DNA of 64,000 bases, taken from positions 1,178,001-1,242,000 of the forward strand of contig NZ_JAJIRO010000001.1 of assembly GCF_025717535.1 (NCBI RefSeq), given 5' to 3'. The position numbers and the translations under genes were made by a program. Below the pieces are notes generated by a model that did no database searches, had not been told where the DNA came from, and saw nothing but the letters and a program-made list of their open reading frames with translations. Within the stretch, counting starts at the first letter, position 1. Each line of letters begins with the position of its first letter. Shown in pieces: positions 8,901-17,841 of this stretch. The stretch is from Paucibacter sp. Y2R2-4 (lineage in GTDB: Bacteria; Pseudomonadota; Gammaproteobacteria; Burkholderiales; Burkholderiaceae_C).

Positions 8901-10459
8901 TGGCTGAGGAAGGTTTCGCGCCTGGCCGCTCCGGAGCCATGAGTGTCCAAGGTACCCGAGTGGGCCGCGGCTGGTCGCAGCGCTTTACCGCCTTTTTGTT
9001 TGACAGCCTGCAGGGCCGCTTTGTGCTGGCCATGTTGGGCGGCATGGTCTTGCTGCAGCTCTTGATCAATCTGCTTTGGTACAAGCAGATCGAGCAGCGC
9101 ACCAGCCGTCAGACCGAAATGGCGGCCCACCATGTGGCTAGCAGCGCTTTGGGCGTCTTGCGCGCAGTGCGCGAGCTACCGCCGCCCGAGCGGCAGCTGG
9201 TGCTGCAGCAGCTGCGCACCATGGGCGGCACCCGCTTCCTGGTCTTTTTCAACAATGCTGAAGTGCCCACCCGCCCCTTGCCCAGCCAGGCGCTGGCCCG
9301 ACAGCTGGAAACGCAGGTGCAAGACAAGCTGCGTCAGCAGCTGCCCGCTAACGCCAAACTCAGCGTGACTCTGGCCTCGCCGCTTGACTTGATGGTGTCC
9401 CCCAACGGCGCGCTACTGGCCGATCTGCCCGACAGCTGGGTCGACCCCTCGCTGCTGTCGCCCGACAGGCCCGCGCCCTTCCTGGTCATCCAGGCCGAGA
9501 CCGAGCCGGGGCACTGGCTCTACCTCAGCAGCGCCATGCCCGACCCCTATTTTTTGGAACAACTGGAGTTCTTCACCTGGCAGCGCATGGCGCCGCAGCT
9601 GCTGACCCTGGGCCTGGCCTTGCTGATGACCCTGACCACGGCGCGCGCCTTGACGCGGCCCCTGCTGGGCCTGAGCCGCGCTGCGGCGCGCATGGGCCAC
9701 AAGTCCACGCCCAAGCCGCTGCGCGTGACCGGCACGTCTGAGGTGCGCCGCGCCATCCAGGCTTTCAATGAAATGCAAGAGCGCATCCGGCGCTATTTGA
9801 GCGACCGGGAGCGCCTGTTTGCCTCCATCTCGCACGATCTGCGCACCCCCATCACCCGGCTGCGCCTGCGCAGCGAATTGCTTGACGACCTGGCCGTACA
9901 AGACGAGTTCCATGAGGATCTGGACGAGCTCGACATGATGGTCAAGACCGCTCTGCAAATCGTCAAAGACACCGACATCCACGAGAACCGCGTGCCGGTG
10001 CGCATCGACCTGGTGCTGCAAAAAATGGTGCGCGACGCCCGTATGGCCGGCCAGCACATCGAGCTGAGAGAGAAGCCGCTGACAGTGTTTGGCAAGCCAC
10101 TGGCCCTGAAGCGCGCGCTGGGCAATCTGCTGGACAACGCCATGTTCTATGGCGCCGGCAATGATGTGCCCAAGGCCGAGCTGCTGATGGACGAGGGCGA
10201 GCCCGGCAGCCCGGAAGAGGGTCAGGTCTTGCTGACAGTGCGCGACCACGGCCCGGGCGTGCCAGAAAGCGCGCTGGCCAAGCTGGGCCAGCCCTACACC
10301 CGCTTGGCCCATGGCGCCAAGCTGCGCGCCGAAGGCTTGGGGCTAGGCCTGTCCATCGTGCGTGACATCGTGGCTGACCATGGCGGCAGCCTGCGCTTTC
10401 GCAACCATCCGCAAGGCGGCTTCGAGGTGCGCCTGGCTCTGCCCAGCCGTGCCAGCTAA
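8900..10459 (+). CDS. Sensor histidine kinase, membrane-bound
   Basis: The cognate kinase (519 residues) starts at the ATG overlapping the regulator's TGA; a second ATG lies at 8939. Transmembrane helix 1 is at about residues 33-55 (VLAMLGGMVLLQLLINLLWY). A periplasmic region of about 175 residues follows, then helix 2 near 235-255, HAMP, and the HisKA domain with FASISHDLRTPITR (phosphoacceptor His312). The ATPase domain has an N-box NLLDNAMFYG, DHGPGVPE and GLGLGLSIVRDI. The large periplasmic region could bind the sugar-binding protein encoded two genes upstream, as in other systems where a periplasmic binding protein acts as co-sensor. Confidence 0.95.
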   Translation: MAEEGFAPGRSGAMSVQGTRVGRGWSQRFTAFLFDSLQGRFVLAMLGGMVLLQLLINLLWYKQIEQRTSRQTEMAAHHVASSALGVLRAVRELPPPERQLVLQQLRTMGGTRFLVFFNNAEVPTRPLPSQALARQLETQVQDKLRQQLPANAKLSVTLASPLDLMVSPNGALLADLPDSWVDPSLLSPDRPAPFLVIQAETEPGHWLYLSSAMPDPYFLEQLEFFTWQRMAPQLLTLGLALLMTLTTARALTRPLLGLSRAAARMGHKSTPKPLRVTGTSEVRRAIQAFNEMQERIRRYLSDRERLFASISHDLRTPITRLRLRSELLDDLAVQDEFHEDLDELDMMVKTALQIVKDTDIHENRVPVRIDLVLQKMVRDARMAGQHIELREKPLTVFGKPLALKRALGNLLDNAMFYGAGNDVPKAELLMDEGEPGSPEEGQVLLTVRDHGPGVPESALAKLGQPYTRLAHGAKLRAEGLGLGLSIVRDIVADHGGSLRFRNHPQGGFEVRLALPSRAS

Positions 10460-10492
10460 GCCATTGAAGCAGCCCTCAATCAGCCCAGTCTC

Positions 10493-12019
10493 GTGAATCC
10501 CATTCCTCTGCAACACATCGTCATCGTAGGCGGCGGCAGCGCCGGCTGGATGGCCGCCAATATGCTGGCCCATCAATGGGGCCCGCGCGGTGCGCGCATC
10601 ACCCTGCTGGAGTCCAGTGACATCGGCATCATCGGCGTCGGCGAGGGCTCCACCCCTTATCTGCGCCAGTTCTTCGCCCGGCTGAACATCAGCGAGGCCG
10701 AATGGATGCCGGCCTGCAATGCCAGCTACAAATGCGGGATTCGCTTCCCCAATTGGTCGGAGGTGCAGGGCTATGAGTCCTATGTTCACCCCTTTTTCAA
10801 CCAGGCGGATCTGGCGATTGGCAGCGAGTTTTTCACCAATGCCTGCTTGCGTCGCCGCGGCAGCGAGGTCGATGCCAATCCGCAAGATTTCTTCATCGCC
10901 GCCGAGTTGGCTCGGCAGCGTCGTGCGCCGCATTACCTCCCGCGCAAGGACGGCAAACCCAGCCAGGCGACCGACTACGCCTACCATTTTGACGCCGGGC
11001 TGCTGGGCCAGTTCCTGCGCAAACATGCGCTCAAACTCGGCGTCAGTCATTTGATTGGCACCGTGAACCAGGTACGGCAGCTGGAGAACGGCGACATTCA
11101 ATCCCTGCAGCTGGCCGATGGCACGGTGCTGGACGGCGACTTGTTCATTGACTGCAGTGGCTTTCGCGGCCTGCTGATCAATGAGACCTTGGGCGAGCCC
11201 TTTTTGTCTTTTGCCGACAACCTCTTCAACGACCGAGCCATCGCGATTCCCACAGCTTTGCCTGAGGACGAGGACATTCCCTCGGAAACCGTTTCCAGTG
11301 CACTCAAGCATGGCTGGGCCTGGCAGATTCCCTTGAGCCACCGCTTTGGCAATGGCTATGTCTATGCCTCCAGCTTTGTCAGCGATGAGGAGGCTGAACG
11401 GGAGCTGCGCGCATTCCTCGGGCCAGCAGCCGAAGGCCAGACGGCGCGCCGCCTGCAAATGCGTGTCGGCCGGGTGGCGCAACACTGGCGCAATAACTGC
11501 CTGGCCATCGGCCTATCGCAAGGTTTTATCGAGCCGCTCGAAGCCACCGCCCTGATGCTGATTCAGTTCTCTGTGGAGCTATTCATCGCCGAGATGGAGC
11601 AAGGGCAGTTCAGCCGCCAACGGCAAGCGCCCTTCAACCGGCGCATCAATCAGATGTTTGAGGGGGTTCGCGACTATGTCGTCACCCATTACCAACTTAA
11701 TACCCGCGAAGACAGCGACTACTGGCGCGAGAACCGCGCCAATCGCAAGATCTCGGACCGATTGGCCAGCATTCTGGAGGTTTGGGACCGCGGCGGTGAC
11801 TTCGAATCCGAGCTGACCCGGCATGGCGATGATTTGATGTACATCCGCCCCTCCTGGTACTGCCTCTTGGCCGGCATGGGACGCTTCCCGGCTCGGCTGC
11901 AAGCCAGCAAAGCAAGCCCAGCGCCCCTTGGCAAAGAGCCTGCTCGGCGCTCTCTAGAACAAATGGCTCAGCAGTTCTACGGGCACCGGCAGTATTTGCA
12001 GCTGCTGGCCCAGCACTAA
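10493..12019 (+). CDS. Flavin-dependent tryptophan halogenase family protein
   Basis: A 508-residue FAD-dependent halogenase-family protein. The dinucleotide site GGGSAGW is at residues 13-19, and the catalytic lysine equivalent to that of PrnA is Lys80 in ASYKCGIRFPNW. The halogenase signature WxWxIP is present as WAWQIP at residues 275-280. The start is a GTG 33 nt after the kinase gene. In Xanthomonas- and Caulobacter-type genomes, proteins of this family occur beside TonB-dependent receptors and sugar permeases, and the same partners converge on it here from 12.1 to 16.2 kb. Whether it halogenates tryptophan, another substrate, or has lost that activity cannot be told from sequence. Confidence 0.9.
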   Translation: MNPIPLQHIVIVGGGSAGWMAANMLAHQWGPRGARITLLESSDIGIIGVGEGSTPYLRQFFARLNISEAEWMPACNASYKCGIRFPNWSEVQGYESYVHPFFNQADLAIGSEFFTNACLRRRGSEVDANPQDFFIAAELARQRRAPHYLPRKDGKPSQATDYAYHFDAGLLGQFLRKHALKLGVSHLIGTVNQVRQLENGDIQSLQLADGTVLDGDLFIDCSGFRGLLINETLGEPFLSFADNLFNDRAIAIPTALPEDEDIPSETVSSALKHGWAWQIPLSHRFGNGYVYASSFVSDEEAERELRAFLGPAAEGQTARRLQMRVGRVAQHWRNNCLAIGLSQGFIEPLEATALMLIQFSVELFIAEMEQGQFSRQRQAPFNRRINQMFEGVRDYVVTHYQLNTREDSDYWRENRANRKISDRLASILEVWDRGGDFESELTRHGDDLMYIRPSWYCLLAGMGRFPARLQASKASPAPLGKEPARRSLEQMAQQFYGHRQYLQLLAQH

Positions 12020-12022
12020 GAA

Positions 12023-12047
12023 AGGGCGCCGCATGATGCGGCGCCCT
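12023..12047. terminator. Bidirectional hairpin between converging genes
   Basis: The 12-bp perfect stem AGGGCGCCGCAT/ATGCGGCGCCCT has a single-base spacer. It sits 4 nt after the halogenase stop and 27 nt before the permease stop on the other strand. It has no clear T-run. Confidence 0.6.
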
Positions 12048-12073
12048 GCTCATTCAAGAGTGACTTTGAAGAC

Positions 12074-13420
12074 TCAGGCCTGCTTCAAGGTCTTGGCCGA
12101 ACTGCCCCAGCTGCGCAGCTTGTGGCCATGCAAGGCGTAGTACAGGATCAAGGCATAGCAGGGCAGCATGATCCAGTAGGCATGCTGGGAGTTGCTGGCA
12201 TCGGACAAGCTGCCGTAAACCATGGGCAGCAAGGCGCCACCAGCGATGGCCATGATCAGCAAAGCTGACCCGGCTGCGGTGAATTTACCCAGGCCCTCCA
12301 AAGCCAGCGGCCAAATGGCCGGCCAGACCAGCGCGTTGGCAAAGCCCAGCAAGGCCAGGAACATCACCGTATTCGGCACGGCGGGAACGCCCAGCCAGTC
12401 TAGCAAGGCCTGAGAGATTCCGCTATCGCCAGAGGAGCCGGTGATGACTCCCAGGGAGAACAGAATGCCACTGACAGCCGACAGGATCAGTGCGCCCTTT
12501 TGCGAGAGGAACTTCGGAATCGCCACCACACCCACCAGATAGCCCAGCACCATAAAGCCCATGGTGTAGGAGGTCAGCACCGCAAAGTTCTGGACTCCGA
12601 GATTGCGGCCGTACAGACCGATGGTGTCACCGGCGATCACCTCGACCCCCACATAGGCAAACAAAGCCAATGCGCCCAGGACCAGTTGCGGGAACTGCAA
12701 AACGCCACGACCGCCTGCCGCATCCGCCTTGGCTTCTTCCTCAAGTGCCAGCTCCGGCAGCGAGGAGAACAAGATGATGAGCATGAAGACCAGCAGCCCA
12801 GCGGCCATGGCCAGATAGGGGAAGATCAAACGGGAAGCCAGCTCCGAGCGCGCGGCAGCACGACCCACCTCGTCCATAGCGGCCAGCGCAGAGTCGGAGA
12901 ACTGGTCGATGCCGGACAACATCAAGGCCGAAAACACCAAGGGCACCACAATGCCCGCGCCCTTGTTGAACAGGCCCATGATACTGATGCGCATGGCAGC
13001 GCTCTCGCGAGAGCCAATGCACACGATGTAGGGGTTGATGGCGGTTTGCATCAAGGTCATGCCGGTGGCCAGGGTGAACAAGGCCAGCAAGAACAAGCCG
13101 TACTGGCTGCTCTTGGCGGCGGGGATGAAAAGCAAAGCCCCCACAGCCATAACACCCAAGCCCAGCGCCATGCCCTTCTTGTAACCGGTGCGACTCAAGA
13201 CCGCCGCCGAAGGCAGGGCCATGATGGTGTAGGCAATGTAGAAGGCGAAGGTCACCCACAGAGCCTGGAAGTTATTCAGGTCGCAGACGATCTTCAGAAA
13301 AGGAATCAAGGCTCCGTTGAGCCAGGTCACGAAACCGAGGATGAAGAACATCATCCCGATGAAAAACATGGCCAGGACCACACTGGGTGCCGATCCTGCC
13401 GATTGAACTTTATTGCCCAT
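12074..13420 (-). CDS. FucP/GluP-type sugar:H+ symporter (MFS, FHS family)
   Basis: An inner-membrane transporter (448 residues, about 12 hydrophobic segments) of the fucose/glucose-galactose permease family. The N-terminal GFVTWLNGALIPFLK and the TAINPYIV motif are characteristic. Substrate is likely a hexose, but fucose, glucose, galactose or N-acetylglucosamine cannot be separated by eye. I chose ATG 13420 because GGAAG lies 5 nt ahead; an upstream ATG at 13432 lacks a ribosome site. It is downstream of the TonB-dependent receptor, separated by a terminator, so it may depend on read-through or have its own promoter. Confidence 0.92.
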   Translation of the reverse strand: MGNKVQSAGSAPSVVLAMFFIGMMFFILGFVTWLNGALIPFLKIVCDLNNFQALWVTFAFYIAYTIMALPSAAVLSRTGYKKGMALGLGVMAVGALLFIPAAKSSQYGLFLLALFTLATGMTLMQTAINPYIVCIGSRESAAMRISIMGLFNKGAGIVVPLVFSALMLSGIDQFSDSALAAMDEVGRAAARSELASRLIFPYLAMAAGLLVFMLIILFSSLPELALEEEAKADAAGGRGVLQFPQLVLGALALFAYVGVEVIAGDTIGLYGRNLGVQNFAVLTSYTMGFMVLGYLVGVVAIPKFLSQKGALILSAVSGILFSLGVITGSSGDSGISQALLDWLGVPAVPNTVMFLALLGFANALVWPAIWPLALEGLGKFTAAGSALLIMAIAGGALLPMVYGSLSDASNSQHAYWIMLPCYALILYYALHGHKLRSWGSSAKTLKQA

Positions 13421-13476
13421 GACAGCTTCCATAGAGAGTGAGGTTGCGCTGGCTTGTTCTCACCTTGAAACTTGCG

Positions 13477-13517
13477 AAAAAGACAAGCCTCCCTCCCAGC
13501 ACTGGGGGGAGGCTTGT
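13477..13517 (-). terminator. Intrinsic terminator between receptor and permease
   Basis: On the - strand an ACAAGCCTCCC/GGGAGGCTTGT stem is followed by CTTTTTC. It would end most receptor transcripts before the permease gene, which would make receptor mRNA more abundant than permease mRNA. Confidence 0.8.
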
Positions 13518-13572
13518 GACACAAGGTGCTGACCCGGAGACTTCCGGGCCAAGGCAAGTCAGCGGCTAGGCC

Positions 13573-16176
13573 TTAGAACTTGGCGCGCACGCCGATGGTG
13601 TAGCGAGGCCCGTTCTCGTACACACCCACCGGGATGCCATCGGTGGTGTTCATGCGGTTGACCGAATTGGTCAGGTTCACGCCAGAGCCGTACACCGTGA
13701 TCTTGTCGGTCAGGTCGTAGCCGAGGGTGGCGTCCAGTTGACCGTAAGCGCTGGTCTGGTCCTGACCGCCCATGTCCAAACCGCCGAAGTAAGCGGAGCG
13801 GTAGTTGTAGGACAAGCGGGCGTTCAGGCCGTGCTTTTCATAGAAAACGCTGGCATTGAACTGATGTTTGGAGTTGCCCACCACACCCAGGCGCGGCTGG
13901 CCGGCCACTGCACCGGCCTTGGCGTCGGAGTAGGTGTAGTTCACCACGGTACCGAAGCCCGTCTTGGCAAACGGCTGTTGCCATTGCACTTCCAGGCCAT
14001 TGATGGTGGCGCCATTGTCAGCATTGTTCGGGCGGGTCACCGAGCGCACCACACCGCCGATGGTCTCAGGCAATGTGGTGTCGTAGATGAAGGTATCCAG
14101 GCGCTTGGTGAACAAGGTGGCCGACAACATTGAGGCTTCGGCGAAGTACCACTCCGCACCAATTTCAGCTTGGTTGGCGTGGTAAGGCTTCAGGTTTGGA
14201 TTGCCAGCCGTAGCGGAACTGGTCGTGCCACTCAACTCGGTGCTGGCGCTCAAGTTGCTGAATGTGTTCCGGGCCATCACGCGGGACACGGCACCACGGA
14301 TCAGCCACTCCTTGTTCAGCTCATACACCGCATTGAGGTTGGGCAACACGTCGTTGTAGGTGCGCGTGGTGCTGGCCAAGGTCCAACCTGCGGCGTCATT
14401 GCCCTGGTTGGCTTCCGAAGTCTGCTTGGTCTTGACCAGGCGTACACCGAAATCACCACGCCACTGGTTGGCGGCGAAATCGGCTTTCACATAGGCTGCA
14501 GTGATCTGTTCCTTGATCTTGTAGTACTCGGCCTTGGCCTCGCCGCCCTTCATGCCCTTGTCGAACATGGCGAAGCCCTTGCTGACGGCCAAGCCGTCAT
14601 CCACCCAGGCGTACTGAGTCAAAGAGCCCGAGGTGGCCGCAGCCTGGCTAAGCAGGGGCGAGGCGCCGGTCGACAAATCGGCCAGGGTCAGGACTTCCCA
14701 GCCGGTGCCGCCAGGGCCATTGGTCAGGATGGTGCGATGGTTCTGCACCGTGTTGTCACGCAGCTTCAGGCCCACCTTGACGGCAGAGATGAACGAGCCA
14801 TTGATGTCGATGGTCAGGTCACCTTGCGCATAGTTCTCGGTGCTCTCCATCTTGCGGATCCAGTCGCGCGTGCCCATCAGCGTCAAAGCCTTGGGGTCGA
14901 GCGGGTTCATGCCGATGTACTTGACGTTGTACTGATCCTTGGCCAAGTCGATTTGCGTCTGGCCCTTGCCCTCGAACCAGAAGTTGCGATCGTGCTTGCT
15001 GCCGCCAGAGCCGGAGGTGGTACCCACCTGGCCATGGAGGTGCCAGTTGTCAGCGTTGTAAGTGCCTTCAAGGTCCAGCACCTTGGACTTGATGTAGGCC
15101 TCACGATAAATCGGTTCGAAGGACACGCCGCCATCCAGGGTCCCGCCGACCAAAGCCTTGGTGCCATCGCTGGTGGTGATGAACTTCGGGTCGGTCACGG
15201 CGATCTTGCCGGCCTTGGCCACACCACCCGCTTGCCACAGGTAGTTCTGGTTGTTGTTGTTCATGCTCATGTCTGAATTCATGTAATTCAGAACAATGTC
15301 CGTGGCCTGATTGGGGCGGAACTGCAGAGCCAGATTGCCGGTAGTGCGCTCGCGGTCTTGGCGGAAGATGGCCGAGCCACCGCCCCAAGAAGCATAGGCC
15401 GGTGTCGACGCGCCCTTCTGATCGACGATATCGTACTTGGTCGCGTCGGTGAAGTTCTCCAGACCGTCACGGCGCATGGTGCGCTTTTGCTGGCTGACGG
15501 CGAGCAAAACACCAAAGGTCTTATCCTCGCTCTTCCAGTTCAACAGGCCTGCCAATTGCGGGTCAGTCTTGCCGGGCAATTTGCTGTAAGTCGCTTCGGC
15601 TGAACCTTGCACAGTCAGCCGATCCTTGAAGTCCAGCGGCTTGCGTGTCTTGACGTTTACCAGGCCGCCGATGCTGCCTTCATCCAGATCGGCCGAGGGG
15701 CTCTTGTACACGTCCAGACTGCCGACGATTTCCGAGGGCAGGATGTCGTAGTTGAAGCCGCGGCTTTGCGAGTCGTTCTTCCACCAGTACGCCGAAGCCA
15801 CCGACTGCCCATTCAACTGGGTCATATTGAGGTTCTTGTCGGTGCCGCGCACGAAAATATCTCGGCCTTCGCCCCAGGTCCGATCCACCGAGATGCCTGG
15901 CACGCGCTGCAGCGAGTCAGCCACGTTTTTGTCGGGGAATTTGCCCACGTCTTCGGCCGAGATCGAATCGACGATGCTGGAGTTCTCACGCTTCTCAATG
16001 AGGTTCTTGTTCAACGTGGCCCGAATGCCGCGGATTTCCACCGTTTCGAGTTGCTCAGACTTCTTGCCGGCTTTGGCATCGGCTTCTTGTGCATGAGCGG
16101 CTTGCAAGGCAAGCGAACCCAGCGTCAGGGTGATCAGATGGGGCAAGACTTTCTTCTTGAAGCTCGGCTGAGTCAT
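13573..16176 (-). CDS. TonB-dependent outer-membrane receptor, Caulobacter type
   Basis: A TonB-dependent transporter of 867 residues with a signal peptide (to about residue 29, LAALQAAHAQ). The plug domain begins with ENSSIVDSISAEDVGKFPDK and continues ADSLQRVPGISVDR, the hallmark of the Caulobacter-type subfamily used for plant and chitin saccharides. The C-terminus YTIGVRAKF ends in Phe, as required for insertion by the BAM complex. It would bring an oligosaccharide into the periplasm for the FucP-type permease that follows. The start is supported by CGGAG just upstream. Confidence 0.94.
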   Translation of the reverse strand: MTQPSFKKKVLPHLITLTLGSLALQAAHAQEADAKAGKKSEQLETVEIRGIRATLNKNLIEKRENSSIVDSISAEDVGKFPDKNVADSLQRVPGISVDRTWGEGRDIFVRGTDKNLNMTQLNGQSVASAYWWKNDSQSRGFNYDILPSEIVGSLDVYKSPSADLDEGSIGGLVNVKTRKPLDFKDRLTVQGSAEATYSKLPGKTDPQLAGLLNWKSEDKTFGVLLAVSQQKRTMRRDGLENFTDATKYDIVDQKGASTPAYASWGGGSAIFRQDRERTTGNLALQFRPNQATDIVLNYMNSDMSMNNNNQNYLWQAGGVAKAGKIAVTDPKFITTSDGTKALVGGTLDGGVSFEPIYREAYIKSKVLDLEGTYNADNWHLHGQVGTTSGSGGSKHDRNFWFEGKGQTQIDLAKDQYNVKYIGMNPLDPKALTLMGTRDWIRKMESTENYAQGDLTIDINGSFISAVKVGLKLRDNTVQNHRTILTNGPGGTGWEVLTLADLSTGASPLLSQAAATSGSLTQYAWVDDGLAVSKGFAMFDKGMKGGEAKAEYYKIKEQITAAYVKADFAANQWRGDFGVRLVKTKQTSEANQGNDAAGWTLASTTRTYNDVLPNLNAVYELNKEWLIRGAVSRVMARNTFSNLSASTELSGTTSSATAGNPNLKPYHANQAEIGAEWYFAEASMLSATLFTKRLDTFIYDTTLPETIGGVVRSVTRPNNADNGATINGLEVQWQQPFAKTGFGTVVNYTYSDAKAGAVAGQPRLGVVGNSKHQFNASVFYEKHGLNARLSYNYRSAYFGGLDMGGQDQTSAYGQLDATLGYDLTDKITVYGSGVNLTNSVNRMNTTDGIPVGVYENGPRYTIGVRAKF

Positions 16177-16514
16177 GGCATATCTCCGTAGGAATTATTG
16201 GGAAATCGGCGTTGGGAGGGATTGCTCAGCCACAAAGCCTAAGGTCAGTTGATGACCTCTGCGAGGCATGCATTCAAGATGCACCCGACTTTGCCGGACT
16301 GGAGCTCTTGCTAACGCTGCGCAATAGCAGCATCGCAAGCCTTCTCGACAGCGGCAATTTAACGCTCTCACCTGCGCTTGACTCAGCGCGTTGCGTTTTG
16401 ACGGACTTCATTGCATGCAAGTTACATAGCCGCCGTCTCGCGCAAGATTCAGCGGCCCAAACATTCGGGTAGACCCTGAGCTCCCGCACAGAGTCCACCG
16501 GGTTTACCTTGAGA
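16177..16514. other. 338-bp promoter region of the TonB receptor
   Basis: There is no supported gene. Two small symmetric elements stand out: AGGTCA-GTTGA-TGACCT at 16242-16258, about 70 nt before the receptor start, and the 10-bp palindrome TTGCATGCAA at 16411-16420. Either could be an operator. The fahA gene ends at the right border on the same strand, without an obvious terminator. Confidence 0.45.
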
Positions 16515-17834
16515 TCAGAGCGAGGGTGCCGGCACGATGGTGGCGACGCATTCGCCAAAACCAATGCGACGTGCGCCCTCGTGCACCGCATAAGCCCGCA
16601 GGCCGACGGCATCCCCGTCCAACAAGAAGCTGCGCGTCTCGCCATTCGGCAGCGTCAGCACTTGCTTGCCGCCATTTGAAAGCTCCAGCATCGAGCCGCC
16701 TTCATTGGCTTCGGGGCCTGATTGCGTGCCGGTGCCCAACAAATCGCCGGGCTGCAAATTGCAACCATTGCTGGCGTGGTGGGTCAGCATCTGCGCCAGG
16801 GTCCAGTAAGCATGCTTGAAGTTGGAGCGCATCAAACGCGTGGCCGACTCGCCCTTGGCGCGCATGGCTTCGGTCTGCAGCCAAACTTCCAGTTCAATCT
16901 GATAGCCGCCTTCGGCACGATTCTTGGCAGAGTCGATATAGGGCAGCGGCTGCGGGTCACTCTCAGGATGCGCAAACGCGGTGCGGAAAGGCTCCAACGC
17001 GTCCATGGAGACGATCCAGGGAGAGATGGTGGTGGCGAAGTTCTTGGCCAGGAAGGGGCCCAGCGGCTGATATTCCCAGCCCTGCATATCGCGCGCCGAC
17101 CAGTCATTCAGCAGGGTCACGCCGAACATATGCTCGTCGGCGTCTTCCATGGCGATGGGCTCGCCCAGCGCGTTGCCACCGGCGACAAACAGGCCCAGCT
17201 CCAACTCATGGTCCAGGCGTTTGCAGGCGGCGCGCACCGGTGCTTCGGCGCCTGGCGGCATCAGCTGACCCAGGGGGCGGCGCACGGTGCCGCCGCTCAC
17301 GCCGATGGAAGAACTGCGGCCGTGATAGCCGATGGGCACCCATTTGTAATTGGGCAGCAGCGGGTTGTCCGGACGGAACAGCTTGCCCACCGTGGTGGCG
17401 TGGTAGATGCCGGTGTAGAAGTCGGTGTAGTCGCCGATGCGGCAAGGCACGGCCATCTGCGCAGCGGCCTGCGGCAACAGGCAAGCGCTCAGAGCCGCCT
17501 GCTGCTTGGAGCCTTCCAGCAAGGCTTCAAAGATGGCATGGCGCAGCAAGCGGCGCTGCGCCGAAGGCTGGGCCATGAAGGTGTTCAAGTCGCCGTCCGC
17601 CAGCGGCTGCAGCAAGACCTGCACGGCCGAGCTCCATTTGCCCGCCGCAGCGGCCAGTTTCAGATCGAGGATCTGCTCGCCGATGGCGATGCCGACGCGG
17701 GCGCTCTCGTTCGAGCCGGCGCGGCGGAACAGGCCGTAAGGGAGGTTTTGAATCGGGAAATCGGTATCGGCCGCGTTGGCGCTGGCCACCCAGCTCAAGG
17801 CGTCGGGGCGATGGGTGTGGTCAATCAAGCTCAT
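16515..17834 (-). CDS. fahA: Fumarylacetoacetase
   Basis: It hydrolyses 4-fumarylacetoacetate to fumarate and acetoacetate, the last step of tyrosine catabolism. The length of 439 residues is normal. The N-terminal SH3-like domain is followed by the catalytic domain with DYTDFYTGIYHATTVGKLF (catalytic Asp and His), GYHGRSSSI, the metal-binding ELELGLFV region and GTGTQSGPE near the C-terminus. It lies 7 nt after hmgA, so the two are cotranscribed. No separate maleylacetoacetate isomerase gene is seen in the cluster. Confidence 0.96.
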   Translation of the reverse strand: MSLIDHTHRPDALSWVASANAADTDFPIQNLPYGLFRRAGSNESARVGIAIGEQILDLKLAAAAGKWSSAVQVLLQPLADGDLNTFMAQPSAQRRLLRHAIFEALLEGSKQQAALSACLLPQAAAQMAVPCRIGDYTDFYTGIYHATTVGKLFRPDNPLLPNYKWVPIGYHGRSSSIGVSGGTVRRPLGQLMPPGAEAPVRAACKRLDHELELGLFVAGGNALGEPIAMEDADEHMFGVTLLNDWSARDMQGWEYQPLGPFLAKNFATTISPWIVSMDALEPFRTAFAHPESDPQPLPYIDSAKNRAEGGYQIELEVWLQTEAMRAKGESATRLMRSNFKHAYWTLAQMLTHHASNGCNLQPGDLLGTGTQSGPEANEGGSMLELSNGGKQVLTLPNGETRSFLLDGDAVGLRAYAVHEGARRIGFGECVATIVPAPSL

Positions 17835-17841
17835 GGCGAGT

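Noticed and set aside
14170-15276. 368-codon + strand frame opposite the Caulobacter-type receptor
   Set aside because: No protein-like motifs and entirely inside a well-supported gene.
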